This document shows positions 10,363 to 20,859 of a stretch of 64,000 nucleotides of DNA, piece by piece. The notes under the pieces are model-generated. The model made no database searches. It saw only the letters and a list, made by a program, of their open reading frames with translations, and had not been told where the DNA came from. Positions within the stretch are counted from its first letter, which is position 1; every line of letters starts with the position of its first letter. The translations under genes were made by a program, and so were the position numbers. This DNA comes from Nemopilema nomurai (lineage: Eukaryota; Cnidaria; Scyphozoa; Rhizostomeae; Rhizostomatidae). The stretch is taken from contig ML133478.1 of the NCBI GenBank assembly GCA_003864495.1, positions 1,819,899 to 1,883,898 of the forward strand, written 5' to 3'.

Positions 10363-13300
10363 TATTTGGAGACAATGATAAAAGTCCGTTAATGGATTCC
10401 TCATTTCTCCTCAACTGTTGGTTTGAAAAAGGCAGTTGCCATTTATGCACGGAAATGTTTCTATACAACAAGCCATCACACCCTGTATCAAAATTCTAAT
10501 AATTTCGCTTAAAGCTGATTGCTAGCTAAGTTGATGAAATATGAATAATCGTAAGATTTCTCATTTTAAAAATAAATGATAAAAAAGTCGATTATCTTTT
10601 TGCATGGAAGAGACGTTATATCCTTAATCTTATTTCTCAACTTGAAATGTTACCTCGTTGAATAGTATGCCAACAGGTGATTGGAAAGAATTTTACTGGC
10701 TCGAGCTCCTTCATCATTACAATTTGCATATTAACAAAGTATAATCTGAATGCAAACATTTTTCTCATTCGAAACGATTGATGTTAAATGAACATATACC
10801 TTGATGTTGAATATTCATTTTTATGTTTATTACGAAAAAACGATTCGAAGTCAAAAGTCTCTTGTTCAACAGAAATGAAGCTTTAAATGGAAAATATTGT
10901 GTTCAAATTACACTTATCAATGAATTAACGATATTTTTACCTTCTTTAATGTCTCTTCAACTGCCGCTTTCTCAGTGACCCTTTTTCATTACCACCACAA
11001 CCGTCCATCCTCTTCGAGATTGTTTGTAGAATAATGTCGTCGTCCAAAGGTATCGTCTTATATGAGTCGTAAAGTGATTGTGACGTCAGTTGATTGGATG
11101 CCGTAAATGGCAGTCGTATGCTGATTGGTTATTTTTTCTGCGCATGTGCGGAGGGTGAAGAAGGAACTGAGTATTTGCGTCTGCTTTTTTGGGGACAATG
11201 GCAAAAGTCGGTCCGTTAAAGGATTTCTCATTCGTTTGCATGGAAATTTTGAAGTTCTTTTCTTCAGTTATCTAGTTACATGAAGAGCTGTACATTTGAA
11301 GTGTTGGGAGGCATTCAACTGAGTTGTACTCTCAGTATCGTTACCAGCCTTGCTGTGAGAGAAAAATGTCCTTTCCAATCGTCATTATATTGCTGGTGTA
11401 ATTGAGTTTCATTAGAATAACCAGAACACGATGCAGTATGAAATCGTTGAATCAAAACTGTTGGTTTGAAAAAGGCAGTTGCGATTTATGCACGGAAATT
11501 TTTCTATACAACAAGCCATCACACCCTGTATCAAAATTCTAATAATTTCGTTTAATGCTGATTGCTTGCTAAGTAGATGGAATATGAATAATCGTAAGAT
11601 TTCTCATTTCAAATATAAATGATAAAAAAGTCGATTATCTGTTTGCATAGAAAAGATATTATTTCCTTAATCTCCTTTCTCGATTTGAAATGTTTCGTCA
11701 TTTTATTGCTGGTGTAATTGAGTTTCATTAGAATAACCAGAACACGCAATGGTATGAAATCGTTGAATCAAACTGTTGGTTTGAAAAAGGCAGTTGCGAT
11801 TTATGCACGGAAATTTTTCTATACAACAAGCCATCACACCCTGTATCAAAATTCTAATAATTTCGCTTAAAGCTGATTGCTAGCTAAGTAGATGAAATAT
11901 GAATAATCGTAAGATTTCTCATTTTAAAAATAAATGATAAAAAAGTCGATTATCTGTTTGCATGGCAAAGACGTTATATCCTTAATCTTCTTTCTCGACT
12001 TGAAATGTTACCTCGTTGAATAGTATGCCAACAGGAGATTTGAAAGAATGTTACTGGCTCGAGTTTCTTCATCATTACAATTTGCATATTAACAAAGCAT
12101 AATCTGAATGCAAACATTTTTCTCATTCGAAACGATTGATGTTAAATGAACATATACCTTGATGTTGAATATTCATTTTTATGTTTATTACGAAATATGA
12201 TTCAAAGTCGAAAGCCTCTTGTTCAACAGAAATAAACCTTAAATGGAAAATAGTGTTTTCAACTTACACTTATCAATGAATTAACGATCTTTTTACCTTC
12301 TTTGATGTCTCTTCAACTGCCGCTTTCTCAGTGAGCCTTTTTCATTACCATCACAACCGTCCATCCTCTTCGAGATTGTTTGTAGAATAATGTCGACGTC
12401 CAAAGGAATCGTCTTATATGAGTCGTAAAGTGATTGTGACGTCAGTTGATTGGATGCCATAAATGTTAGTCGTAAGCTGATTGGTTATTTCTTCTGCGCA
12501 TGTGCGGAGGGTGAAGAAGGAACAGAGGATTTGCTTCTGCTTTATTTGGAGACAATGATAAAAGTCCGTCCGTTAATGGATTTCTCATTTGTTTGCATGG
12601 AAATTTTGAAGTTCTTCTCTTCAGTTATCTAGTTACATGAAGAGCTGTACATTTGAAGTGTTGGGAGGCATTCAACTGAGTTGTACTCTCAGTATCGTTA
12701 CCAGCCTTGCTGTGAGAGAAAAATGTCCTTTTTAATCGTCATTATATTGCTGGTGTGATTGAGTTTTATTAGAATAACCAGAACATGCTGCAGTATGAAA
12801 TCGTTGAATCAAAACTGTTGGTTTGAAAAAGGCAGTTGCCATTTATGCACGGAAATGTTTCTATACAACAAGCCATCACACCCTGTATCAAAATTTAATA
12901 ATTTCGCTTAATGCTGATTGCTAGCTAAGTAGATGAAATATAATAATCGTAAGATTTCTCATTTTAAAATAAATGATAAAAAAGTCGATTATCTGTTTGC
13001 ATGGAAAGACGTTATATCCTTAATCTCTTTCTCGACTTGAAATGTTACCTCGTTGAATAGTATGCCAACAGGTGATTTGAAAGAATGTTACTGGCTCGAG
13101 TTCCTTCATCATTACAATTTGCATATTAACAAAGCATAATCTGAATGCAAACTTTTTCTCATTCGAAACGATTGATGTTAAATGAACATATACCTTGATG
13201 TTGAATATTATTTTTATGTTTATTACGAAAAAATGATTCAAAGTCGAAAGTCTCTTGTTCAACAGAAATGAAGCTTTAAATGGAAAATATTGTGTTCAAC

Positions 13301-16300
13301 TTACACTTATCAATGAATTAACGATCTTTTTACCTTCTTTAATGTCTCTTCAACTGCCGCTTTCTCAGTGAGCCTTTTTCATTACCACCACAACCGTCCA
13401 TCCTCTTCGAGATTGTTTGTAGAATAATGTCGACGTCCAAAGGAATCGTCTTTATGAGTCGTAAAGTGATTGTGACGTCAGTTGATTGGATGCCATAAAT
13501 GGTAGTCGTAAGCTGATTGGTTATTTCTTCTGCGCATGTGCGGAGGGTGAAGAAGGAACAGAGGATTTGCTTCTGCTTTATTGGAGACAATGATAAAAGT
13601 CCGTTAATGGATTTCTCATTTGTTTGCATGGAAATTTTGAAGTTCTTCTCTTCAGTTATCTATTACATGAAGAGCTGTACATTTGAAGTGTTGGGAGGCA
13701 TTCAACTGAGTTGTACTCTCAGTATCGTTACCAGCCTTGCTGTGAGAGAAAAATGTCCTTTTTAATCGTCATTATATTGCTGGTGTGATTGAGTTTTATT
13801 AACATAACCAGAACAGCTGCAGTATGAAATCGTTGAATCAAAACTATTGGTTTGAAAAGGCAGTTGCCATTTATGCACGGAAATGTTTCTATACAACAAG
13901 CCATCACACCCTGTATCAAAATTCTAATAATTTCGCTTAAAGCTGATTGCTAGCTAAGTAGATGAAATATGAATAATCGTAAGATTTCTCATTTTAAAAA
14001 TAAATGATAAAAAAGTCGATTATCTGTTTGCATGAAAAGACGTTATATCCTTAATCTTCTTTCTCGACTTGAAATGTTACCTCGTTGAATAGTATGCCAA
14101 CAGGTGATTTGAAAGAATGTTACTGGCTCGAGTTTTCTTCATTACAATTTGCATATTAACAAAGCATAATCTGAATGCAAACCTTTTCTCATTCGAAACG
14201 ATTGATGTTAAATGAACATATACCTTGATGTTGAATATTCATTTTTATTTTATTCGAAAAAATGATTCAAGTCGAAAGTCTCTTGTTCAACAGAAATGAA
14301 GCTTTAAATGGAAAATATTGTGTTCAACTTACACTTATCTATGAATTAACGATCTTTTTACCTTCTTTAATGTCTCTTCAACTGCCGCTTTCTCAGTGAG
14401 CCTTTTTCATTACCACCACAACCGTCCATCCTCTTCGAGATTGTTTGTAGAATAATGTCGACGTCCAAAGGAATCGTCTTATATGAGTCGTAAAGTGATT
14501 GTGACGTCAGTTGATTGGATGCCATAAATGGTAGTCGTAAGCTGATTGGTTATTTCTTCTGCGCATGTGCGGAGGGTGAAGAAGGATCAGAGGATTTGCT
14601 TCTGCTTTATCTGGAGACAATGATAAAATTCCGTCCGTTAATGGATTTCTCATTTGTTTGCATGGAAATTTTGAAGTTCTTTTCTTCAGTTATCTAGTTA
14701 CATGAAGAGCTGTACATTTGAAGTGTTGGGAGGCATTCAACTGAGTTGTACTCTCAGTATCGTTACCAGCCTTGCTGTGAGAGAAAAATGTCCTTTTTAA
14801 TCGTCATTATCTTGCTGGTGTGATTGAGTTCTTACTAACATAACCAGAACACGATGCAGTATGAAATCGTTGAATCAAAACTGTTGGTTTGAAAAAGGCA
14901 GTTGCCATTTATGCACGGAAATGTTTCTATACAACAAGCCATCACACCCTGTATCAAAATTCTAATAATTTCGCTTAGTGCTGATTGCTTGCTAAGTAGA
15001 TGAAATATGAATAATCGTAAGATTTCTCATTTAAATATTTATGATAAAAAAGTCGATTATCTATTTGCATGGAAAAGACGTTATATCCTTAATCTTCTTT
15101 CTCGACTTGAAATGTTACCTCGTTGAATAGTATGCCAACAGGTGATTTTAAAGAATGTTACTGGCTCGAGTTCCTTCATCATTACAATTTGCATATTAAC
15201 AAAGCATAATCTGAATGCAAACCTTTTTCTCATTCGAAACGATTGATGTTAAATGAACATATACCTAGACGCTGAATATTTATTTTGATGTTTATTACGA
15301 AAAAATGATTCAAAGTCGAAAGTCTCTTGTTCAACAGAAATGAAGCTTTAAATGGAAAATATTGTGTTCAACTTACACTTATCTATGAATTAACGATCTT
15401 TTTACCTTCTTTAATGTCTCTCCAACTGCCGCTTTCTCAGTGTGCCTTTTTCATTACCACCACAACCGTCCATCCTCTTCGAGATTGTTTGTAGAATAAT
15501 GTCGACGTCCAAATGACTCGTCTTTATGAGTCGTAAAGTGATTGTGACGTCAGTTGATTGGATGCCATAAATGGTAGTCGTAAGCTGATTGGTTATTTCT
15601 TCTGCGCATGTGCGGAGGGTGAAGAAGGAACAGAAGATTTGCTTCTGCTTTATTTGGAGACAATGATAAAAGTCCGTCCGTTAATGGATTTCTCATTTGT
15701 TTGCATGGAAATTTTGAAGTTCTTCTCTTCAGTTATCTAGTTACACGAAGAGCTGTACATTTGAAGTGTTGGGAGGCATTCAACTGAGTTGTTCTCTCAG
15801 TATCGTTGCCAGCCTTGCTGTGAGAGAAAAATGTCCTTTTTAATCGTCATTATATTGCTGGTGTGATTGAGTTTTATTAACATAACCAGAACACGTGCAG
15901 TATGAAATCGTTGAATCAAAACTGTTGGTTTGAAAAAGGCAGTTGCCATTTATGCACGGAAATGTTTCTATACAACAAGCCATCACACCCTGTATCAAAA
16001 TTCTAATAATTTCGCTTAAAGCTGATTGCTAGCTAAGTAGATGAAATATGAATAATCGTAAGATTTCTCATTTTAAAAATAAATGATAAAAAAGTCGATT
16101 ATCTGTTTGCATGGCAAAGACGTTATATCCTTAATCTTCTTTCTCGACTTGAAATGTTACCTCGTTGAATAGTATGCCAACAGGTGATTTGAAAGAATGT
16201 TACTGGCTCGAGTTCTTCATCATTACAATTTGCATATTAACAAAGCATAATCTGAATGCAAACATTTTTCTCATTCGAAACGATTGATGTTAAATGAACA

Positions 16301-16640
16301 TATACCTTGATGTTGAATATTCATTTTTATGTTTATTACGAAAAAATGATTCAAAGTCGAAAGTCTCTTGTTCAACAGAAATGAAGCTTAAATGGAAAAT
16401 ATTGTGTTCAACTTACACTTATCAATGAATTAACGATCTTTTTACCTTCTTTAATGTCTCTTCAACTGCCGCTTTCTCAGTGAGCCTTTTTCATTACCAC
16501 CACAACCGTCCATCCTCTTCGAGATTGTTTGTAGAATAATGTCGACGTCCAAATGAATCGTCTTGTATGAGTCGTAAAGTGATTGTGACGTCAGTTGATT
16601 GGATGCCATAAATGGTAGTCGTAAGCTGATTGGTTATTGC
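10363..16640 (-). repeat. array 2: A monomers (6 modules)
   Basis: CREs at 11081, 12437, 13473, 14502, 15545 and 16586. Spacings are 1,356 (a long monomer), 1,036, 1,029, 1,043 and 1,041. The left edge is a mosaic: an A tract (GGAGACAATGATAAAAGTCC) at 10,368 is followed by a jump to the CTGTTGGTTTGAAAAAGG landmark, about 210 bp shorter than a normal monomer. The unit at 13473 has single-base deletions relative to its neighbours. The last module (16586) switches to E-type sequence just after its GCGCATGTGC site. Confidence 0.9.
11081..12436 (-). repeat. long monomer variant, locus 1
   Basis: 1,356 bp instead of ~1,040. At about 11,693 the sequence passes from GAAATGTT directly into TCGTCATTTTATTGCTGG, an earlier point of the monomer, so a ~310-bp internal segment is present twice. 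The same junction occurs at about 43,701 and 56,166. Confidence 0.8.
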
Positions 16641-17710
16641 TTCTGCGCATGTGCACAATTTAAGGAAGGTAGCAAAAGATTATCCTCTGCTTTATTTGGA
16701 GAAAAGAAAAGTCCGTAATGGATTTTCATTTGTTTGCATGGAAGTTTTGATTTTCATCTTGATGACCATCTTGTTTAATGAAAAGCTATGCCTTTTACTT
16801 TAGGAGACTTTCAACTGAGTTGTACTCTCAGTATCGCAAACAGTCTGCCTTTGAAACATAAAGGACTTTCGTACGCAATATTTTTGCTTATTTAACTTGC
16901 TTGCTTTATTGGGTTGGTTTGCCTGCTGGGTCATTAAAATCATTAGATTTTTGGGGCATTAAAAGGCTTTTTATCAAGAAACTATTTCATAATTGCTGTT
17001 CTTTTTAATGTAAGAACTGCACATTTTGAAGAAGGAACGTACGTTTTTATTCATCATAAAATAATTAAAAACCTGTCAAAAGTCTTTTGTACGCTTATCT
17101 TTCTAAGTTATCCAAGATGTATCTCTGAAACAGTTTGGGCTTCAAATGCAAATGATTTTGGCTTTTATTCTTGGTCTTAGCACAGTATATTTATGAGTAG
17201 AGGGTTATTCTTAAATGCCAATTTTAATTGAAAATTACGTTTCTGGCTCATTTTCCTCCTAGTAATTCACTTGAATATAAAGCAATATCATTATCTTTTT
17301 TCTTCTTACAGGCATTGCAAATGTCAAGTATGGAAATTAGTAAGGAATCGTTTGATTGCTAAATAAATAAATTTGACGGATACTTGACGCAGCCTTATCG
17401 CGAGTGGTGAGATAAGGAGATCCATTCAGAGTTGTAAATAAAACGACGAAATACGGACATTCTTACCAGCCAGAGCCATTTAGCCAGCAACGAGTATTTG
17501 AAAATGGCCTAACTAAAAAACTATAATATTTGGCTGAGAAGGAAACGAAAATAAAAACTATAATATTTAGTTGAGGAGGATGGTTGGCATTTCAGATGCA
17601 CAATTGATGCATCGGCTTTCTTGTTTGAGGAAAGTGGACAAGGCGATGGAAGAGAAGTTCCAGACGTTCACGTGACACTAAAAGCCAACTGACCAGGGCT
17701 GTTGAATCAA

Positions 17711-17770
17711 ATGAAATGTCAAATTGTGCTTGTTGTTGTTGTTGAGGGGGCGCAGGTTTCGATGCTTGAG
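17711..17770 (+). pseudogene. decayed signal-peptide-like exon, copy 1
   Basis: Homologous to 31,585-31,645. It has an ATG followed by MKCQIVLVVVVEGAQVSMLE and a GTAAGA donor at 17,771. The hydrophobic run is interrupted by Glu-Gly, so a working signal peptide is unlikely, and it is one base shorter than the 31.6-kb copy up to the donor. The copy at 60,120-60,179 matches it. Confidence 0.35.
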
Positions 17771-18343
17771 GTAAGATTTTCATTTTCCCATGTCTGGATT
17801 TTTATATGGGCATTCATCTTTCCGTCTATAAGAACACAAATTACGGCCGGAGACTCTAGAAACTCGGAAACGCATGAAGCTGATCCTTGCAAAGAAAGCT
17901 TTAATGAAATTGCACTGAAATAAGTGTCTTTGAAAATTTTATCTCATTGATGGGATTCATCTAGGAAACGTTTCTGTATCAATTCATCTGCTACAGTTTG
18001 GGTAGAAGCATTCCGGGCATAGAATTGGCAAATGATATAATGCGCTAAATTAGCTGATGGCTTACTTTACATAGGGCTTGCAAAGAAGCATTGATAAAAG
18101 CTTCATATTTACGAATAATCACAAGAGTAGGAGGAAAATTAAAGCCGGCAAAGAAAATTTGTTGCAAATCAAGTTCCATAAAAAATAATAGGGTGATATT
18201 GAATCACGTTGACATAAGACACGCAAAACTGTGAGATTTCTGTGGATCTGTGAAATGCTGAAAACCTCAAGCAATTTCAGTCCTGTCTGATATTCATTGC
18301 TTTCTAGTCTGATTAGCCGTGAAGTTACAATACAATTCTAGCA

Positions 18344-18541
18344 ATGAATGCTATTTAGTTTCTTGTTTTCATGCAAACGTCAGCATTCTCTTGTTGCTTC
18401 CTGGTAGAATGTAAGGAAATAGATGAAGGTTTCAAAAAGCAGGTTTTTTAAGTGTGCTTGGTGCGAAATTTTCTCCCAGTAGTTCATATTTCATTTACAG
18501 ACAGCATGATCTCTTTTCTTGCTTCTTTGATTCCAACTTGA
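18344..18541 (+). pseudogene. decayed small ORF, copy 1
   Basis: Same length (198 nt, no indels) as the open frame at 32,205-32,402, but codon 5 is TAG and codon 36 is TAA. The CCFLVECKEIDEG segment and the C-terminal stop are retained. See the intact copy for interpretation. Confidence 0.4.
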
Positions 18542-18924
18542 ATGGAAATATTTTACCGTCTTGGAACTCTTTTGGTGATTAATCGTGGAGTTGGTAATTC
18601 ATGCTTTCCCTCTCTGCTTTGATCATTTGATTAAACACATTCTTAAAATACGATCTCAAATCCAATTTCCTTCTTATCCTGTTCGATGTTTTACAGAATC
18701 CATACCTTTTTCTGATTTATAGCATTTATTATTAATCATTAATTTTGGTTCAACAGTTGAGTCTGATAAGTATAAAATAGATTAAAGGAAAATTCCATTT
18801 CATGCAAAAACATGGCTTCCATATGATATATTGGGTCCCAGTTACACTTTTCATGATATAGGCAATCTTCTTATTCTTCGTGTCTCTTCAAATCCATGAT
18901 TTAATTTCTTTCAACTTCATTAAG

Positions 18925-19100
18925 TCCGTCATCCTCTTTGAAATTATGTATAAACAAAAGATTGACTACGGAAAAGATCCTCTTTCAAAAGCTAAGGTAT
19001 GATTGTGACGTAAATTCATTGAAGGGGATTCATACTATTCGAAAGCTCGAAAGCTCATCGGTTATTGATTCTGAACTTTTCAATTAGCGCAGGAGGCAAA
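18925..19100 (-). promoter_or_regulatory. very old promoter module (copy 2)
   Basis: Same relic as at 46-220: CCGTCATCCTC-like start, TGACGTAA at 19,006-19,013, CCAAT-like sequence and GCGCAGGAGG. The base after the CRE half-site differs from copy 1 (TAAATTC instead of TAATTTC). Confidence 0.5.
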
Positions 19101-19659
19101 AAGTCTATAGGTCCTCTTTTGTAAAAATATCGCATGCTTACCTGGCAAGGATTAGAATTCCAACTTATAAAAAGAAGTACATGCTCGTCAATTTAGGCTA
19201 ATAGGATTGTTCCTTGGTTTGTCGAGTTCTACCTTTCTGAAGATATAATACCAGGGGATGTAATAAGAAAAATGTTCACTACATCAAACCTGCACGAAAC
19301 GTTTTGTGGTTTCCAAATGGCATAGAAAGTCTACAATTTGGAGACTGACTTACTGATATTGATATTGTTGGGTCTTCTATTTTTTTAACGTTTTCTTTTT
19401 TATTACTAGTAAAGAGAAAACTCATTAATGTTCTGATAGAGGTAAACATAAAAAATCAGTTCTAACAACGAAACATGTTTTCAGGTGGTCAGTTAAATTT
19501 ATAGTGACATGAAATTCTTTAATAAATTTTTTATGCTCGTTTCTCCTTGTTTATGACACAAGAAATAATCTTTGATATAAGGGCATTTCTACAAAAAATA
19601 TCAAAATATTTATGTTGTTTGGAAATAAAATGTCCTTAACTGGAATCATTTGATTAATG

Positions 19660-19745
19660 GTTTTTTTGCATTCATTTCATTTCATTTCACTTGTTTAAGG
19701 AGGGTAGCCCTTCAGCATAGCTGATTTTCAAGGGGCCCTCCATCC
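19660..19745 (-). mobile_element. short non-LTR retroelement tail (86 bp)
   Basis: Insertion absent from the matching places near 940 and 33,670, where ATTTGATSAATG runs straight into GCTATCCC. On the minus strand it reads GGAGGGCCCCTTGAAAATC, then GGGCTACCCTCC, then a run of TGAAA pentamers and an A run. An inverted pair (GGAGGG/CCCTCC) and a simple-repeat 3' tail are typical of SINE or L2/CR1-like LINE 3' ends. Only the tail is present, as after 5' truncation. The same insert is at 62,070-62,155. Confidence 0.5.
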
Positions 19746-19799
19746 GCTATCCCTAACTTTATTAAGGTCATTATATCAATGAAAAAGTGATACCCTTTA

Positions 19800-20168
19800 T
19801 TCTGAATATTTAGACAATAATCACATGGGGCAAAACGCGGGTAGCAGTCAAAGACAGTTAGCTGGTATTCTCTCGACATTATAGATCCTTTGAAATCTTT
19901 CCACCAGATGTTTGGTGGTTGTTGTGGTACTTGATGCCGTTGGCTTTTGGCCTGCTAATTTGCCTGGGAGACAATGCTCTACTATCTTCTTGGTGAACTT
20001 CTCAATGAATATCACCCTGGCTGTTTTAGTTAAAAGTTTCCATTCACACCTAAGGCTTGCTTTATGGAATGGAAGACTTTCAGCTGATAATTGATTATTT
20101 TTTGGTAAGATATTCTCTCTATTGTATTTTGCCAGCTCGATTACCTCATTATGGGGCTGAAGAATCAA
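19800..20168 (-). pseudogene. B-type coding relic, copy 2
   Basis: The minus strand has a 106-codon open frame (19,848-20,168) with KFTKKIVEHCLPGKLAGQ, and in another frame DCYPRFAPCDYC followed by an open run to below 19,800. The upstream part differs from copies 1 and 3: it starts MILQPHNEVIELAKY and lacks the NHWH-type segment, because a stretch is deleted. Identical to 62,210-62,578. Family not recognised. Confidence 0.4.
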
Positions 20169-20569
20169 GAGAGATCTCCTGCTATCTGATCCTTTGATAC
20201 GTTGCTACTTTTTCACAGGATTTCCCATTTATAAGTAGCGTTTTTTTAGGTAAAATGCCTCAAGGCCTGAAGAAGATTTATTGAAAACTGTGTCTTTTCT
20301 ATCTGACTTCACCAGATGTTAGTGTCTCGAAATTATTTCAGTCTTCAACCAGCATTGGATCAAAGCTAACTCTGCCTTTTTGGATAGCACTCCAAATAAT
20401 GCTTTAGATTTACTATAGGTTTGGTTTCTTTCTGTTACTTTACAAGACACTTTTTGGCAACAGAGTTTTTATGTTGAAATGTACATCGTTTATAAGGATT
20501 CGCTTTATTATCATTTTCATTAATATTATCATTATTACAAGACTGATAACTAGACTCAGTTTCACTTAC

Positions 20570-20659
20570 CAATGACATTAGCGATCTTTTCCCATCTTGT
20601 TTGTCACCCTGAATATCAATTTCAACGCCATTTTCAGAGTAAGCCTCTTCTATGACCAT
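20570..20659 (-). CDS. putative first coding exon, best-preserved copy
   Basis: Thirty codons from ATG (20,657-20,659) to a canonical donor GTAAGTG (20,563-20,569) on the minus strand, beginning MVIEEAYSENGVEIDIQ and ending KRSLMSL. The frame happens to stay open through the donor to 20,435. It follows a TATA-containing CRE promoter by about 60 bp. Copies at 1,737 and 34,459 share SEN, IDIQ, DG and the donor but have a TAA at codon 13, which supports a real ancestral exon rather than chance. An upstream ATG (GGATGGACGG) opens a short overlapping frame. Gene family unknown; later exons were not identified with confidence. Confidence 0.5.
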
Positions 20660-20719
20660 CACAACCGTCCATCCTCTTCAAAAATGTTTAAATAATGAAG
20701 TCGGCGTCCGAAACAATCG

Positions 20720-20816
20720 TCTTATATGAGTCGTAAAGTGATTGTGACGTCAGTTGATTGGATGCCATAAATGGCAGTCGTAAGCTGATTGGTTGTTTCT
20801 TTCTGCGCCTGTGCAG
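20720..20816 (-). promoter_or_regulatory. B promoter module, copy 2 (CRE 20745-20752)
   Basis: Minus strand order: weakened NRF1-like site (plus TGCGCCTGTGC), CCAAT, CCAAT, CRE TGACGTCA, then CATATAAG as TATA-like box. Flanks near the CRE are close to the A family (CCATAAATGG present), while the far side leads into a D unit. Confidence 0.6.
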
Positions 20817-20859
20817 AGGGTAGAGGAGGGAACAAGGCTTGTTTCTGCTATATTTGGAG

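Larger units (their letters stand above)
16640..18880 (+). repeat. E-type unit, copy 1
   Basis: Non-array spacer between array 2 and a B superunit, about 2.2 kb, homologous to 30,690-32,730 and 59,220-61,290 and remotely to 38,380-39,340. On the plus strand it holds an E-box CACGTG near 17,669, a decayed signal-peptide-like exon (17,711-17,770) and a decayed small ORF (18,344-18,541). The remainder has no recognisable gene. The stretch from about 16,811 on is nearly identical to 59,220 onward. Confidence 0.75.

Noticed and set aside
13339..13629. 96-codon minus-strand ORF through the promoter module
   Set aside because: Exists only because of frame changes in this one monomer; most of it covers the CRE and CCAAT region. 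Only its last 20 codons (MDGCGGNEKG...) recur as a short frame.
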